Source: Picocystis sp. L7 (lineage: Eukaryota; Chlorophyta; Picocystophyceae; Picocystales; Picocystaceae). From it: a stretch of DNA of 64,000 bases. The stretch is from positions 558,001 to 622,000 of the forward strand of contig QXJR01000011.1 in assembly GCA_020975725.1 (NCBI GenBank). The letters run 5' to 3'. This document shows, in pieces, positions 50,044 through 58,320 of this stretch; the stretch's first letter is position 1; the number at the start of each line of letters is the position of its first letter. The notes under the pieces were generated by a model. That model ran no database searches. It worked only from the letters and a program-made list of their open reading frames with translations, and had not been told where the DNA came from. The position numbers and the translations under genes are program-made.

Positions 50044-50551
50044 TCACATTTCGCCAGCCACCAGCTGCACGTTGAGGAGCTCCTCCTCTTCGATGATCTT
50101 GACCCTGCAATCCGTGTCCGGAGTAGACACGCAGAGGAGCGCGTACCCCTGATCGATCACGTCCTCGCTGAGCATGCCTGCGGACTGGTCCACCTTGCCG
50201 CTCACCTGCGTAGCCACGGTCCTCCACGTGTGAGCTGCGGTTCCGTCCCCACGCCACGTCGTCGTTCGTCGCATCCGACGCAATCGAAATTCCACGCACC
50301 AGTCTGGAAGGACAGGTCATGCACACTCCCATCTTGCAGTCGTGGGGAGCATCCACGCCCGCATCGAGCGCGGCTTCCAGGATGGTTTCGCCTTCCTCCA
50401 CCTGCACCTCGTGGACGGTGCCATCCAAGGCTTCGATTTCCACCTTCTTGGCGCGCACGACCAGGGACCCGAGGGATCTGGAGGGACGCGGGGACCTCGA
50501 AGACCACGTGGGCGACCTGAACCGCGATGAGCAGGCCGCGTTTGCGCGCAT
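50044..50551 (-). CDS. Plastid-type 2Fe-2S ferredoxin (two exons)
   Basis: Exon 1 (50551-50300) encodes an Arg/Ser-rich transit-like leader, ending near Ala-34, then KKVEIEALDGTVHEVQVEEG and the cluster loop DCKMGVCMTCPSRL. Exon 2 (50205-50044) supplies VSGKVDQSAGMLSEDVIDQG and YALLCVSTP. The four ligands are Cys72, Cys77, Cys80 and Cys109 of the 137-aa product, in the plant-type C-x4-C-x2-C-x29-C spacing. Neither frame alone is complete. The 94-bp intron 50206-50299 (GTGCGT donor, CGCAG acceptor) joins them in phase 0 and restores a normal ferredoxin. The C-terminal end (EEEELLNVQLVAGEM) is longer than in photosynthetic Fd1 and recalls plant FdC proteins, so the main photosynthetic role is not certain. 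TATCGAT words lie 87-115 bp upstream. Confidence 0.9.
50206..50299 (-). other. Intron of ferredoxin gene, 94 bp
   Basis: Donor GTGCGT at 50299 and acceptor CGCAG ending at 50206 (minus strand) join PSRL to VSGK. This recreates the ferredoxin sequence between the third and fourth cluster cysteines. Confidence 0.88.
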
Positions 50552-50941
50552 CTTCTTCCTCTTCGTCGACACTCGAAGGCGAGGTGTCTCTCGCCGACCC
50601 CCTCCCTCGGGACGGATAGGATCCCTCGATCCCTTCCATCGATATCTTTCCCGAATCGTATCGATGAGCGATCGAGATCGGTCCGGGATCCACCAGGTCT
50701 CCTTCCCCATCCGCACCGGTCCCTCCGCGGTATCCGACCAGATTCGCGTTTCCATCGCACGATTCTCCTCGGCTATACACCCATCCTTGTCCACGCTCGC
50801 AGAGGAGATCCCCCCCCCTCTCGGCCACCCCCACCCTCATCCATCGGGTTTCGTCCCGATTTAACCACGAGGATGGATCGGGGGGGAGGATCCGTTTTTG
50901 CCGGGAAACCTTGCTCCAGGGGCGGTAGAGAGTCCGACGCC

Positions 50942-51868
50942 ATGTCCAGCTGGGCTCGTCTTCCACGCGCGCTTTGGACGTCCATGGACGGAAGAACGAG
51001 AGCAAGAGGGAAGAGGAAGGACGGAAGGTCCATGGGAAAGGGCAGGGATGGCAACACAGGGAGGAGAAGGACTTGCCTTTCCCATGGACCCGCGAAATGG
51101 GACCAGAAACGTGGTACAACCATGGGAATGGGAATGCACGCGAAGATACCGGGAACCGTGGTGAGCCGAAGGGATCGGAGGACGAGAGCGCAAGGGACAG
51201 AAGCACTGTACGGAACAGCGTCCGTGGGACTGGTGTTGACTTCGGCTGCACCGGTCTTCGAAGCGTGGATGGGGAAAACCGTGGAACCGGATGGAGAGTG
51301 GGTAGATGCGGATGATTCGCTGCCATGGACGGTTGCCTACGCAATCAGTCTACTCCCTGTGATTAACTGGTGGACATGGATCGTGATCGCAAGCACAAGC
51401 GCCGTGCAAAAAGAGAGGCGCTTCGTTTATGCCGCCTTTTACATGATGCTACTGGTTTTCTCCTGGTTCAGCGGGGAGAACGCATCTGCCATCTTTGGTT
51501 ACCTCGCGTGTGCACTGCACTTCCAGATTGAAAGGGAAGCAAACAAGATGGCCAACTCCTTGAAGCAAGAGAGAGAGAACAAAAAAAATCCTGGCAGAGG
51601 ATGCGATTCCACTTACAACATGGAAACATGCACTCGGAGAGAAAAAGAGCCGACATCCACCAACACGTTGGAAGACCTGATGATGGAAATGGAGCACAAT
51701 AAGTTGGCCTTGTCTTATGAAGAACTAAGGGCATGGGACGAGAGGTACGAGCTGAGAAGCCTCCGGGTGCCCGAGCTGCGCAAGCTAGCCAAGGCCAAAG
51801 GGGCCACGGTTGCGATCTCACGGTTGAGAAAAAAGGAGCTGATCGATCTAATCGAAGGACTGATGTAA
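50942..51868 (+). CDS. Putative plastid membrane protein with Rho_N/SAP-like C-terminus
   Basis: A protein of about 308 aa I cannot name. The first 100 residues are Arg/Gly/Ser-rich, as in a transit peptide. Three hydrophobic segments follow: ALYGTASVGLVLTSAAPVFE, SLPWTVAYAISLLPVINWWT and FVYAAFYMMLLVFSWFSGEN. Next is a charged helical stretch (FQIEREANKMANSLKQEREN). The last 35 residues, with LRVPELRKLAKAKGA and SRLRKKELIDLIEGL, fit the Rho N-terminal/SAP helix-extended-loop-helix found in several plastid RNA-binding proteins. A membrane-tethered nucleic-acid-binding role is inference. The open frame begins at 50873; 50942 (MSSWARLPR) is the better leader. Its stop lies 12 bp from the stop of the convergent RidA fusion. 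Confidence 0.6.
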   Translation: MSSWARLPRALWTSMDGRTRARGKRKDGRSMGKGRDGNTGRRRTCLSHGPAKWDQKRGTTMGMGMHAKIPGTVVSRRDRRTRAQGTEALYGTASVGLVLTSAAPVFEAWMGKTVEPDGEWVDADDSLPWTVAYAISLLPVINWWTWIVIASTSAVQKERRFVYAAFYMMLLVFSWFSGENASAIFGYLACALHFQIEREANKMANSLKQERENKKNPGRGCDSTYNMETCTRREKEPTSTNTLEDLMMEMEHNKLALSYEELRAWDERYELRSLRVPELRKLAKAKGATVAISRLRKKELIDLIEGLM

Positions 51869-51880
51869 GGCCAGGACGTT

Positions 51881-52791
51881 CTACTTTGCTTCCTCCTCTA
51901 CCAGTGCCTTTGGCCGAGGCACGACCGCTGTGACCTGAACTTCTACCATGTACTCCGGGCGAATCAGTCGCCCTTCCACCAGGGATCGTGCCGGCAAGTG
52001 TTCCGGATCGATCCAGCTTTCCCAGGCCCTATTGAACTCCTCTGCATAGGCAATGTGCGACAGGAAGACGTGGGCGTGAAGGATGTGTTTCTTGTCTGTC
52101 CTTGCGTGGTGCAGCAGGCCATCGATGATCTTGAAGATTTGCGCGGCTTGGCCGACCACCGACTGGACGTTTGTGTCGGACGCCCTTTGTGAAGAGAGGT
52201 AGACGACCCCGTCACTGATCACTCCTTGACTCTGCCTGGCTGCACCGGGAAGTCCACCAGCGGAAGGAACCAGCCTCTTGATGCTCCCATCTTTGAATCC
52301 ACCTTCGTAGAGCGAGGACTTGGTGGGTCTCCCTCGTTTCTTCATGTTGTTGGTAGGCGGCAGAAGCGTCACGTTGTCGATTGTGGGTCGATTCTTGGCA
52401 CCTTTCGGCCTTCCACGTTTCCGGATGGTCGTGGTGGAGCTGGGCGGGAGTGCCTCGCTGGACGGCCTTTCTTCTCCTTCCAGGACGAGTTCTGCCGCCA
52501 GGACCATGGATCTGGTCTCGTTCTCTTCGTAAAACTCCTCTTCTCCGCTTTGGAAGCGCACCTGATGCCGAAATGCGAGTTTCAACCTTCAGCTTCGTGC
52601 GCCATGGTTTCCAGTCCTTCGGACCTCGCCTTCCCGCCACGTGCGCGCCTTCGTACCTTGTACAGCCCGCGTTCCATGTCGTACAGCACCACGGTTCCCG
52701 CCTCCGTCCCTCTACTGGTGCTTCGATGCACGCGTTTTCCCACGAGTGCGGCCATGCCCGCTGCGCCTGCGGCTTCTTCCCACGATGCCAT
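51881..52791 (-). CDS. Tudor-like / AT-hook / RidA (YjgF) fusion protein (two exons)
   Basis: Exon 1 (52791-52657, 45 codons) and exon 2 (52561-51881) are joined across a 95-bp intron to give 271 aa. Residues 16-60 form a Tudor/PTM-like unit: LVGKRVHRS, GTVVLYDMERGLYKVRFQSG, EEEFYEEN. This pattern is used by chromatin readers. Two AT-hooks follow, KRGRPKG (93-99) and KKRGRPT (119-125), which bind the DNA minor groove. Residues 140-262 are a full RidA/YjgF domain: SQGVISDGVVYLSSQRAS, ILHAHVFLSH, FNRAWESWI, LPARSLVEGRL with the substrate-carboxylate Arg237, and MVEVQVTAV with Glu252. RidA enzymes hydrolyse reactive enamine/imine intermediates. Both residues usually needed for that are present, so the domain may be active. 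A nuclear, DNA-bound RidA is inference, and I know of no described protein with this architecture. CCCTTTCGAAAGGG lies 57 bp upstream. Confidence 0.82.
52562..52656 (-). other. Intron of RidA fusion gene, 95 bp
   Basis: A GTACGA donor at 52656 and a CATCAG acceptor ending at 52562 join GLYK to VRFQSG in phase 0. This completes the Tudor-like strand pattern that is otherwise split between two frames. Confidence 0.85.
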
Positions 52792-52847
52792 CGCGCGAAA
52801 GTTCGCACGTGCCTTCGATCGGCCTCCTTTCCAACCCGAAGGGATCC

Positions 52848-52917
52848 CCCTTTCGAAAGGGAGGTCGTCCGGTTCGCCCGCGGGGTCGGACCGGGATCGA
52901 GGCGGTTTCGAAAAGGG
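52848..52917. promoter_or_regulatory. TTCGAA palindromes upstream of RidA fusion
   Basis: The perfect palindrome CCCTTTCGAAAGGG (52848-52861), flanked by GGGATCC, and a second site GGTTTCGAAAAGGG (52904-52917) lie 57-126 bp before the ATG. They are the best matches to the recurring promoter word of this window. Confidence 0.42.
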
Positions 52918-53082
52918 AGGGAACGTTCGAAACTTTATTCCACCTGGGGGGAGGGGCGGAGGGAGACACAAGGGAGTGTGCTGGGCTGGTCCAGGCGGCA
53001 GGAAAGGTGCAGGTATGTCCTCACACCATCCCATCCCTCCGAAATCATGGGATGAACGGTCGTCCAGGTCAGCAGGAAGGCA

Positions 53083-54552
53083 TCAACCTTCGATCTGGAT
53101 GCGGACCAGAGGACGGGTCAGCTTGGACCGCAGCCGTAGCAGGAGGACCAGGGAGTTGCAAAACAAGCTGATGGCCAAACCCCACCACAGCCCTGCAGCC
53201 TCCATGCCCCTGTGAAAGGCCAAATACAGACCCGATGGCAAACCCACGGCCCAATACGCGAACAATTTGGAAAAAAATGGAGCTTTGGTCTCACCCAGAC
53301 CACGCAAAGACCCTGCCGAAATCACCCCCAGGCCGTCGAACAACTGAAACGCTCCCGCTATAGGAATGAGCTGAGCAGCCTTTCCCAAGGTCTCCGGGTC
53401 AGAGGTCCATATGCTAGCGATGGTACGTGGAACAAGGATGAAACACAACGATGCCATGCACATGAAGAATGACCCAACGATCAGGCCGCTCAAAGCCGAA
53501 TCCGCCGCCTTTTCGCGGTCATTCTTCCCCACCGCGTTGCCCACCAACACAGCCACGGCCTGCGAAATGCCGAGAGGCACCATGAAGCTGAGCGCACCCA
53601 ACGTGTTCGTGATCTGATGGGCCGCCACCGTGACCGTTCCCAACCGTCCCATCATCAGTGCAGTGAGTGTGAAAAGGCCGCTCTCCAATTGGCTTTGGAA
53701 GCCCATGGGAAGGCCGAGCTTTGCAAGTCCCATCAAGGGCTTAAGTTTCAACGATTTTGGATCCAGCTGAAACAGTGTCGGGACGGTCTTGAGGACCGGT
53801 CCCAGGATGGCCAAGGCCATGATGAACCTGCACATGACGGTGGCGATGGCGCTGCCCGTGATGCCCAACGCAGGTGCCCCAAGGTTCCCAAAGATGAGCA
53901 CCCAATTCAGCAGCACATTCGAAAGGTTGGCGATGATGATGGGTTTGAGCAGGGGCGTCGTGTTGTTGGTGGCCTGCAGGGCGGACCTCATCACCGCAAA
54001 GAGGAATCCAGGCAGCACCCCACAAGCGTTGATGCATGCGTATTTGGAGGCGACCGGGATGAGGCCTTCTGGTTGACCCATGGTTACGAGCACTTTTTCG
54101 GTCTGGAAGAGCGCCAGGACGACCGGGATGGTGAGGGTGGCGGCCAGTACGGCCCCTCTTTGGATGTTGGTGGGCACGGCTCCCATTTCTTCCGCTCCGA
54201 AGGCTTGTGCGATGACTGGATCGACGGACTGCAAGCATCCGAAGCCGAAGCTCATCCAGAACCAGGTGATGGAAGATCCCAGGGCCACTCCCGCCAGCGC
54301 GTCCTTGGCCAGCCTTCCCACCATGATGGTGTCGACCACGCCCATGAGCAGCATCCCGACTTGGACGGCGGTCAGGGGCGCGGCCAGGCGCGCCAGCACC
54401 TTCACCCTGGTTTCCAGGCGCTTCTTCAGCTGTGCACGCACCACCACCGTCCTCGCACGCGTCCTCGTCCGGCGCCGAGGTCCCAGGCGCGCGCCAGCAG
54501 ACGCCATGGCCGTCGCCATGGCCGTCGATGTTTTTGCACGTGTTAACCTCAT
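53083..54552 (-). CDS. MATE-family efflux transporter, possibly plastid
   Basis: A 489-aa transporter with twelve helices in two six-helix bundles, the multidrug and toxin extrusion fold, which exports organic compounds in exchange for H+ or Na+. N-lobe markers: PLTAVQVGMLLMGVVDTIMV, GRLAKDALAGVALGSSITWF and QAFGAEEMG. C-lobe markers: LGLPMGFQSQLESGLFTLTA, VAAHQITNTLGALSFMVPLG and ISAGSLRGLGETKAPF. The first 45 residues are rich in Arg, Ala, Thr and Ser, as in a transit peptide, which would put it in the plastid envelope beside EDS5-like plant MATEs. The substrate is unknown. The ATG at 54552 is the first in the frame after discarding a non-ATG reading. It shares a 294-bp divergent promoter with the PsbP-like gene. 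Confidence 0.9.
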   Translation of the reverse strand: MRLTRAKTSTAMATAMASAGARLGPRRRTRTRARTVVVRAQLKKRLETRVKVLARLAAPLTAVQVGMLLMGVVDTIMVGRLAKDALAGVALGSSITWFWMSFGFGCLQSVDPVIAQAFGAEEMGAVPTNIQRGAVLAATLTIPVVLALFQTEKVLVTMGQPEGLIPVASKYACINACGVLPGFLFAVMRSALQATNNTTPLLKPIIIANLSNVLLNWVLIFGNLGAPALGITGSAIATVMCRFIMALAILGPVLKTVPTLFQLDPKSLKLKPLMGLAKLGLPMGFQSQLESGLFTLTALMMGRLGTVTVAAHQITNTLGALSFMVPLGISQAVAVLVGNAVGKNDREKAADSALSGLIVGSFFMCMASLCFILVPRTIASIWTSDPETLGKAAQLIPIAGAFQLFDGLGVISAGSLRGLGETKAPFFSKLFAYWAVGLPSGLYLAFHRGMEAAGLWWGLAISLFCNSLVLLLRLRSKLTRPLVRIQIEG

Positions 54553-54846
54553 CCCCAGCTGACGTCGCACCCCCTCAGCCACCCCTCCCACTCGGATGCC
54601 CTCTTCCTCCCCACCAGCCCAGGGCAACGTTCACCCACGAAACCGAATGTTTACGTGCCAGAAACCCCACTCGACGCCCCCTGGGTGCGAAGTTAAGCTC
54701 GAGTTCAGCCCAGGAGGGTGGGGCCGATCCGGACCCGGAGTTTCGGAAGGTTAACCGATCGAGATCCAGGGAGGATCGAGGGAGCGATTCGAATTAACAA
54801 GAAAGTTAATCACGTGTCGGACACGTCGGCTCGCGCCTCGTGCGCG
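54553..54846. promoter_or_regulatory. Divergent promoter with GAAGTTAA-type words
   Basis: Between MATE and PsbP-like starts: GAAGTTAAG (54689-54697), GAAGGTTAAC (54746-54755), TTCGAATTAAC (54788-54798) and GAAAGTTAAT (54801-54810). The same words recur upstream of the kinesin gene (61731-61788). A shared factor is possible but unproven. Confidence 0.35.
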
Positions 54847-55611
54847 ATGACGGCGTCTTCGCGCATCCCTTCTCGTCCGTTCCAGGCGTACGATGGCGTA
54901 CGTGGACGTGGAAAGACGTGCATGGATCGAACTCGAAGGAAACACCACGTGGTTCGGATGCAGCCGAGAGACGAAGCACCCAGGACCCACACCCAAGACG
55001 TGTTGAAATCCACAAGGCGGATCGCTGCAGCGAGACTGGCTTCGCTAGTGGCCATACGAAACGCTGCAGGATCAGGAGAGGCATCGGCAGAGCAGTACAC
55101 GCGACAGTTCCGAGAGAGGTTCGAGACGAGCATCTCCTCCGCCACCCTCTCCTACACCTTTGACATTCCACCAGGATGGAAGGAACAACTGGTGTCTCTC
55201 AACGATGGAAAACTGTATGGCGTGGACCTGAGGTTCACGAGCGAGGATGGGAACGCAAACCTGGCCGTGGCCGTCCTACCATACGCCGGGAGGGAAGACA
55301 TACAAGAAGCAGGACCACCCGAGGAAGCGTTCGAAACTTTCTCACCGCTGCTGGCCCCTATGATCACGGGAGAGGGAGACGCCGACGTCGAACTGCGCAT
55401 CGTGGATGAAAAGGAAGAATCTGTGGGCAAGGGGTCGGAGGCAAAGACCTTTTACTGCTACGAACTGACCCGTCCTCATGCCTTCGTGAAGGCCCACGTG
55501 GCGGAAGGACTTCTGTACCTGTTCGCCGCCACTGCCAACGACCGGCAATGGAGAACCTACAAGGGCGCGCTCCAGGACGTGGCAAGTTCCTTCGATGTGC
55601 CAAAAAGCTGA
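54847..55611 (+). CDS. PsbP-domain protein (thylakoid lumen type)
   Basis: A 254-aa protein. A basic leader of about 95 residues contains STRRIAAARLASLVAIRNAA, possibly the lumen-targeting part. It precedes a PsbP fold at about 110-250: TLSYTFDIPPGWKEQLVSLN, YGVDLRFTSEDGNANLAVAV, ETFSPLL and KTFYCYELTRPHAFVKAHVA, with RQWRTYKGALQDVASSFDV closing it. PsbP proteins serve photosystem II oxygen evolution or, as PsbP-like and PsbP-domain proteins, assembly of photosystems and NDH. Which of these applies cannot be told; the weak similarity to canonical PsbP suggests a PPD or PPL type. The start is the Met of MTASSRIPS, and the open frame extends upstream into promoter-like DNA. The stop is 33 bp from the convergent unknown gene. 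Confidence 0.78.
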   Translation: MTASSRIPSRPFQAYDGVRGRGKTCMDRTRRKHHVVRMQPRDEAPRTHTQDVLKSTRRIAAARLASLVAIRNAAGSGEASAEQYTRQFRERFETSISSATLSYTFDIPPGWKEQLVSLNDGKLYGVDLRFTSEDGNANLAVAVLPYAGREDIQEAGPPEEAFETFSPLLAPMITGEGDADVELRIVDEKEESVGKGSEAKTFYCYELTRPHAFVKAHVAEGLLYLFAATANDRQWRTYKGALQDVASSFDVPKS

Positions 55612-55644
55612 TTCACAATCAGCCGTGGACGATGAACGCTTCAA

Positions 55645-56451
55645 TCACGGGGCTGCGGATGCATGTGACTCGCCCAACCGGTACTCCAAGCGGATCTCTG
55701 ACAGGTGGTCATCCCGAAACGAAACTTCCAGGGCCACGAAGGAGGATGGAAGGTCATGGTGGCTTTTTCCGTGTCGTGTTTGACCCAAGGATCTACGGAC
55801 TTCGATCGTGCCGATCAAATCCTGTTCCTCTTCGAAGTCCATGTGCCAAACGGAAACTGCTTTGAGGGACAGGGAGTCCCTTTTATTGAGTTTATGGTCG
55901 GTCTGTAACAAGAACTCCTGCAAGGTGCCCTCCTCGTTGAACCAACGGATGAGCATGTCAGAGCTGCGCGAGATTTTTTGCTTGGAAGCGACTCCCCCAA
56001 ACAGCCCTCCCCCCAGCGTTGCTCCGACATGAAAGGACAGGTCATAATCAAAGTCACTGTTGTAGAAGGTGGACTCGACCGACAGGCGGTGCAGGTCGCA
56101 GCAGTTGCTGGCAGCTTCTAACTTCCCCCAGGAACTTCCTCTAGCGTTCTTTGCCGTCGCACTTGCACGTGCTTCGTCCAATCCAGCTGCATCGCCAGTG
56201 ACACTGGCAGAGCACTGGACACGAGTTCCCAGCGAGGAGGCGTGGTACAGCTTGGCCTTGCCTTCCGCCATGCTTCTCCAAGACCATCCAGCGCACGGTC
56301 CTGCGGATTTCGTGAGCTTCTCCAGCCAGCCAAGCTTTCCTTTCGACGCATCTTCGCTCTTCCATCCCGCCAGCGCGGCCAAGGCACTGCGAAAGCCGTC
56401 TCGTTGCCACGCTTCCTTTGCGTCGGTGCAACGCCTGTCCGACGGTTCCAT
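55645..56451 (-). CDS. Unrecognised protein, 268 aa
   Basis: No family recognised. The chosen product starts MEPSDRRCTDAKEAWQRDGF, continues through an Ala/Ser-rich helical stretch, and has a better-ordered C-terminal half. There STFYNSDFDYDLSFHVGATL, GGGLFGGVASKQ, MLIRWFNEEGTLQEFLLQTD, VSVWHMDFEEEQDLIGTIEV and ALEVSFRDDHLSEIRLEYRL look like beta strands of a sandwich or barrel. Strand periodicity and host-like codon use support a real gene. The frame is open to 56850 (an ATG there), giving a basic leader that might be a transit peptide, so the start is uncertain. It converges on the PsbP-like gene. A plastid lipid-binding or START-like fold would fit the strand pattern but is only a guess. 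Confidence 0.55.
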   Translation of the reverse strand: MEPSDRRCTDAKEAWQRDGFRSALAALAGWKSEDASKGKLGWLEKLTKSAGPCAGWSWRSMAEGKAKLYHASSLGTRVQCSASVTGDAAGLDEARASATAKNARGSSWGKLEAASNCCDLHRLSVESTFYNSDFDYDLSFHVGATLGGGLFGGVASKQKISRSSDMLIRWFNEEGTLQEFLLQTDHKLNKRDSLSLKAVSVWHMDFEEEQDLIGTIEVRRSLGQTRHGKSHHDLPSSFVALEVSFRDDHLSEIRLEYRLGESHASAAP

Positions 56452-57685
56452 CGCACTCTTCACTTTTCCCACGACGATCCAGCTGGACAATGCAAACGCG
56501 CCATTGCCCAAGGCTCGCGTCGAATATCGGCAGCAGGCGTTGCAGGACGCGCTTCTGGACCGACGATGTCGACGAATGGAGTTGTTTCTGGCGATTCGGT
56601 TGTCGACTGGACTCGACCGACCCCACTCGAATGGACGGGGGGGCACGTTCCACCATGGCCAGGAAGGAATCCAGGATGGCACAAGAACCAAGTGGATCCG
56701 TTCGTGTGCACGTGCAAAAGCACGTGATCCGACCGTGCGGGGTCGGTGGTGCCCAAGCGAACGGTGGTTGCGGGAGATGCGCGGCGGAAGATGGTTGGGA
56801 TGCGTCGCGTCGCGCTGTTGCAAACAATCGAAGCCCCCGAGGACATGCATGCTGAGTGTTGCGTGGGTGCAAGCCGCCAAGGATTGCGAGTTGCGAAGGA
56901 AAAACAGGCGACGAGATCACGACGCCGTTCAAGGAGGTGTGATTGCGCGCAAGACAATTGCATCGGTCCTCAGGCAAGTTGCAAAGATGGCCCAGGCTTT
57001 GGAGGAAAGCATGCCCCTAGTCTTAAGAACACAATCTACGTTCTCCCTTCCCTCAAACCGGAGTGCCGGCCAAAGATGTGGGGTTACAATCCAACATTTC
57101 ATTTTTGTTCAACGAAATGTCGGCTATCCGAAGGATTCCGTCGAGTTAAACATGCACGGCCATGGGTGGGAATGACTTTTTACGCCCCCGCCAAGCCACA
57201 AGTTTGCACGGAAGTAAGAAAAAAACGAGGCGCTTCTCCGGTCTAGGGTTCTTTGGCCTCCGACGAGCGGATTTGGCTCCGAGATCCGCTCCTTGCCATT
57301 CTGTACGACCCGGTGCATGGGAAAAAGGAACGGGACCTTCCTCGCATTTGCGTGGGATTCGCCCATCCCGTTCGTATCGCATGTTACGCTTCTCACAAGC
57401 TTCGTTTGCCCTTTTGCAACGTAGACGATCCCCGTTGCCAGTTCAAGGAGCTCCGTGCGTCAAGGCGGTCCGTGTCTCATCCTCGCAAGGGGAGGAGACG
57501 TGCGGAGGACGTCGTGGTCCTATGCGTGGCGTCGCTTCGCGTCCTTCATGGGTGGCGCGTCGGACGTCGCGACCCTCACTGTTGCTTCGTGGGTCTCCCT
57601 TTCTCTTGCATAACGCCACACCACGTGGTGTGGGCCAGATGGGGCGAGGAGTTCGCTCCTCGGGGCAGGGACGGTCCACCGTTTC
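56452..57685. other. Intergenic region, 1.2 kb
   Basis: I see no gene. It may hold the missing first exon of the small membrane protein downstream. Confidence 0.3.
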
Positions 57686-58153
57686 GTGTCCTCCAATCAA
57701 GGGGCAGGATCGCCCCAGGACACGGTTGTACCCCCCGACACGTGGCAGTCGCGACTACGGCTCTTCGGTTCCACGTCAGCAGGCAGAGCGGAGGCGTTGT
57801 GGCTTTTGGAGCCACGTCACGGCCACGTGGAACGGATCCGGACACCTGGAAGAGGTGACGTGGCTTCGAGGTCGACGTTTCGGAGAGGGCAGAGACGTAG
57901 ACTCGAGGAAGACCAACCGACGCCCACCACGGAGGAACAGGTGTCGCAGAGTGTATACCATTCCACCCGTTCGACGTTGGAAGTCGCGGTTCAAAGAGAT
58001 GGAAGCGATGGTCGTACAGGTGGAGGGACGGAGGGATGGTGGCAATGGCTGGTCGCGGCGAGCCCGATGATTCTTGGAATTGCATTGGTGACCTTCATCT
58101 TCGTGGTCATCTTTCTCGCGGTCCTCGTCATCCTCCTCTCTTCCGAGATGTAG
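57686..58153 (+). CDS. Possible small C-terminally anchored membrane protein (3' exon)
   Basis: The frame reads 155 codons with no internal ATG until the very end, so it is probably the last exon of a split gene whose first exon I could not locate. It has a polar, Arg/Gly/Thr-rich body with EEDQPTPTTEEQVSQSVYHS. It ends in one strong transmembrane helix, WLVAASPMILGIALVTFIFV then VIFLAVLVILL, just before the stop: a tail-anchor arrangement. No family is recognised. The 3' end is 168 bp from the convergent AlkB gene. Support rests on the hydrophobic tail and codon use only. Confidence 0.35.
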   Translation: MSSNQGAGSPQDTVVPPDTWQSRLRLFGSTSAGRAEALWLLEPRHGHVERIRTPGRGDVASRSTFRRGQRRRLEEDQPTPTTEEQVSQSVYHSTRSTLEVAVQRDGSDGRTGGGTEGWWQWLVAASPMILGIALVTFIFVVIFLAVLVILLSSEM

Positions 58154-58320
58154 GAACGACCTTTGAAGCAGAAGGTCCAAAGGAAAACAAAGGCACATCC
58201 GAGCTTCGAAGGAAACGAATGTTGGCTTCACTTGGCCGTGGTGGGCAAAGGTTCACTTCAAGTGAGGGTAGAGAAGCAGCAGGGCGCGTGCATCACGGTG
58301 CATCCAGAGCAAGTTTGCCA

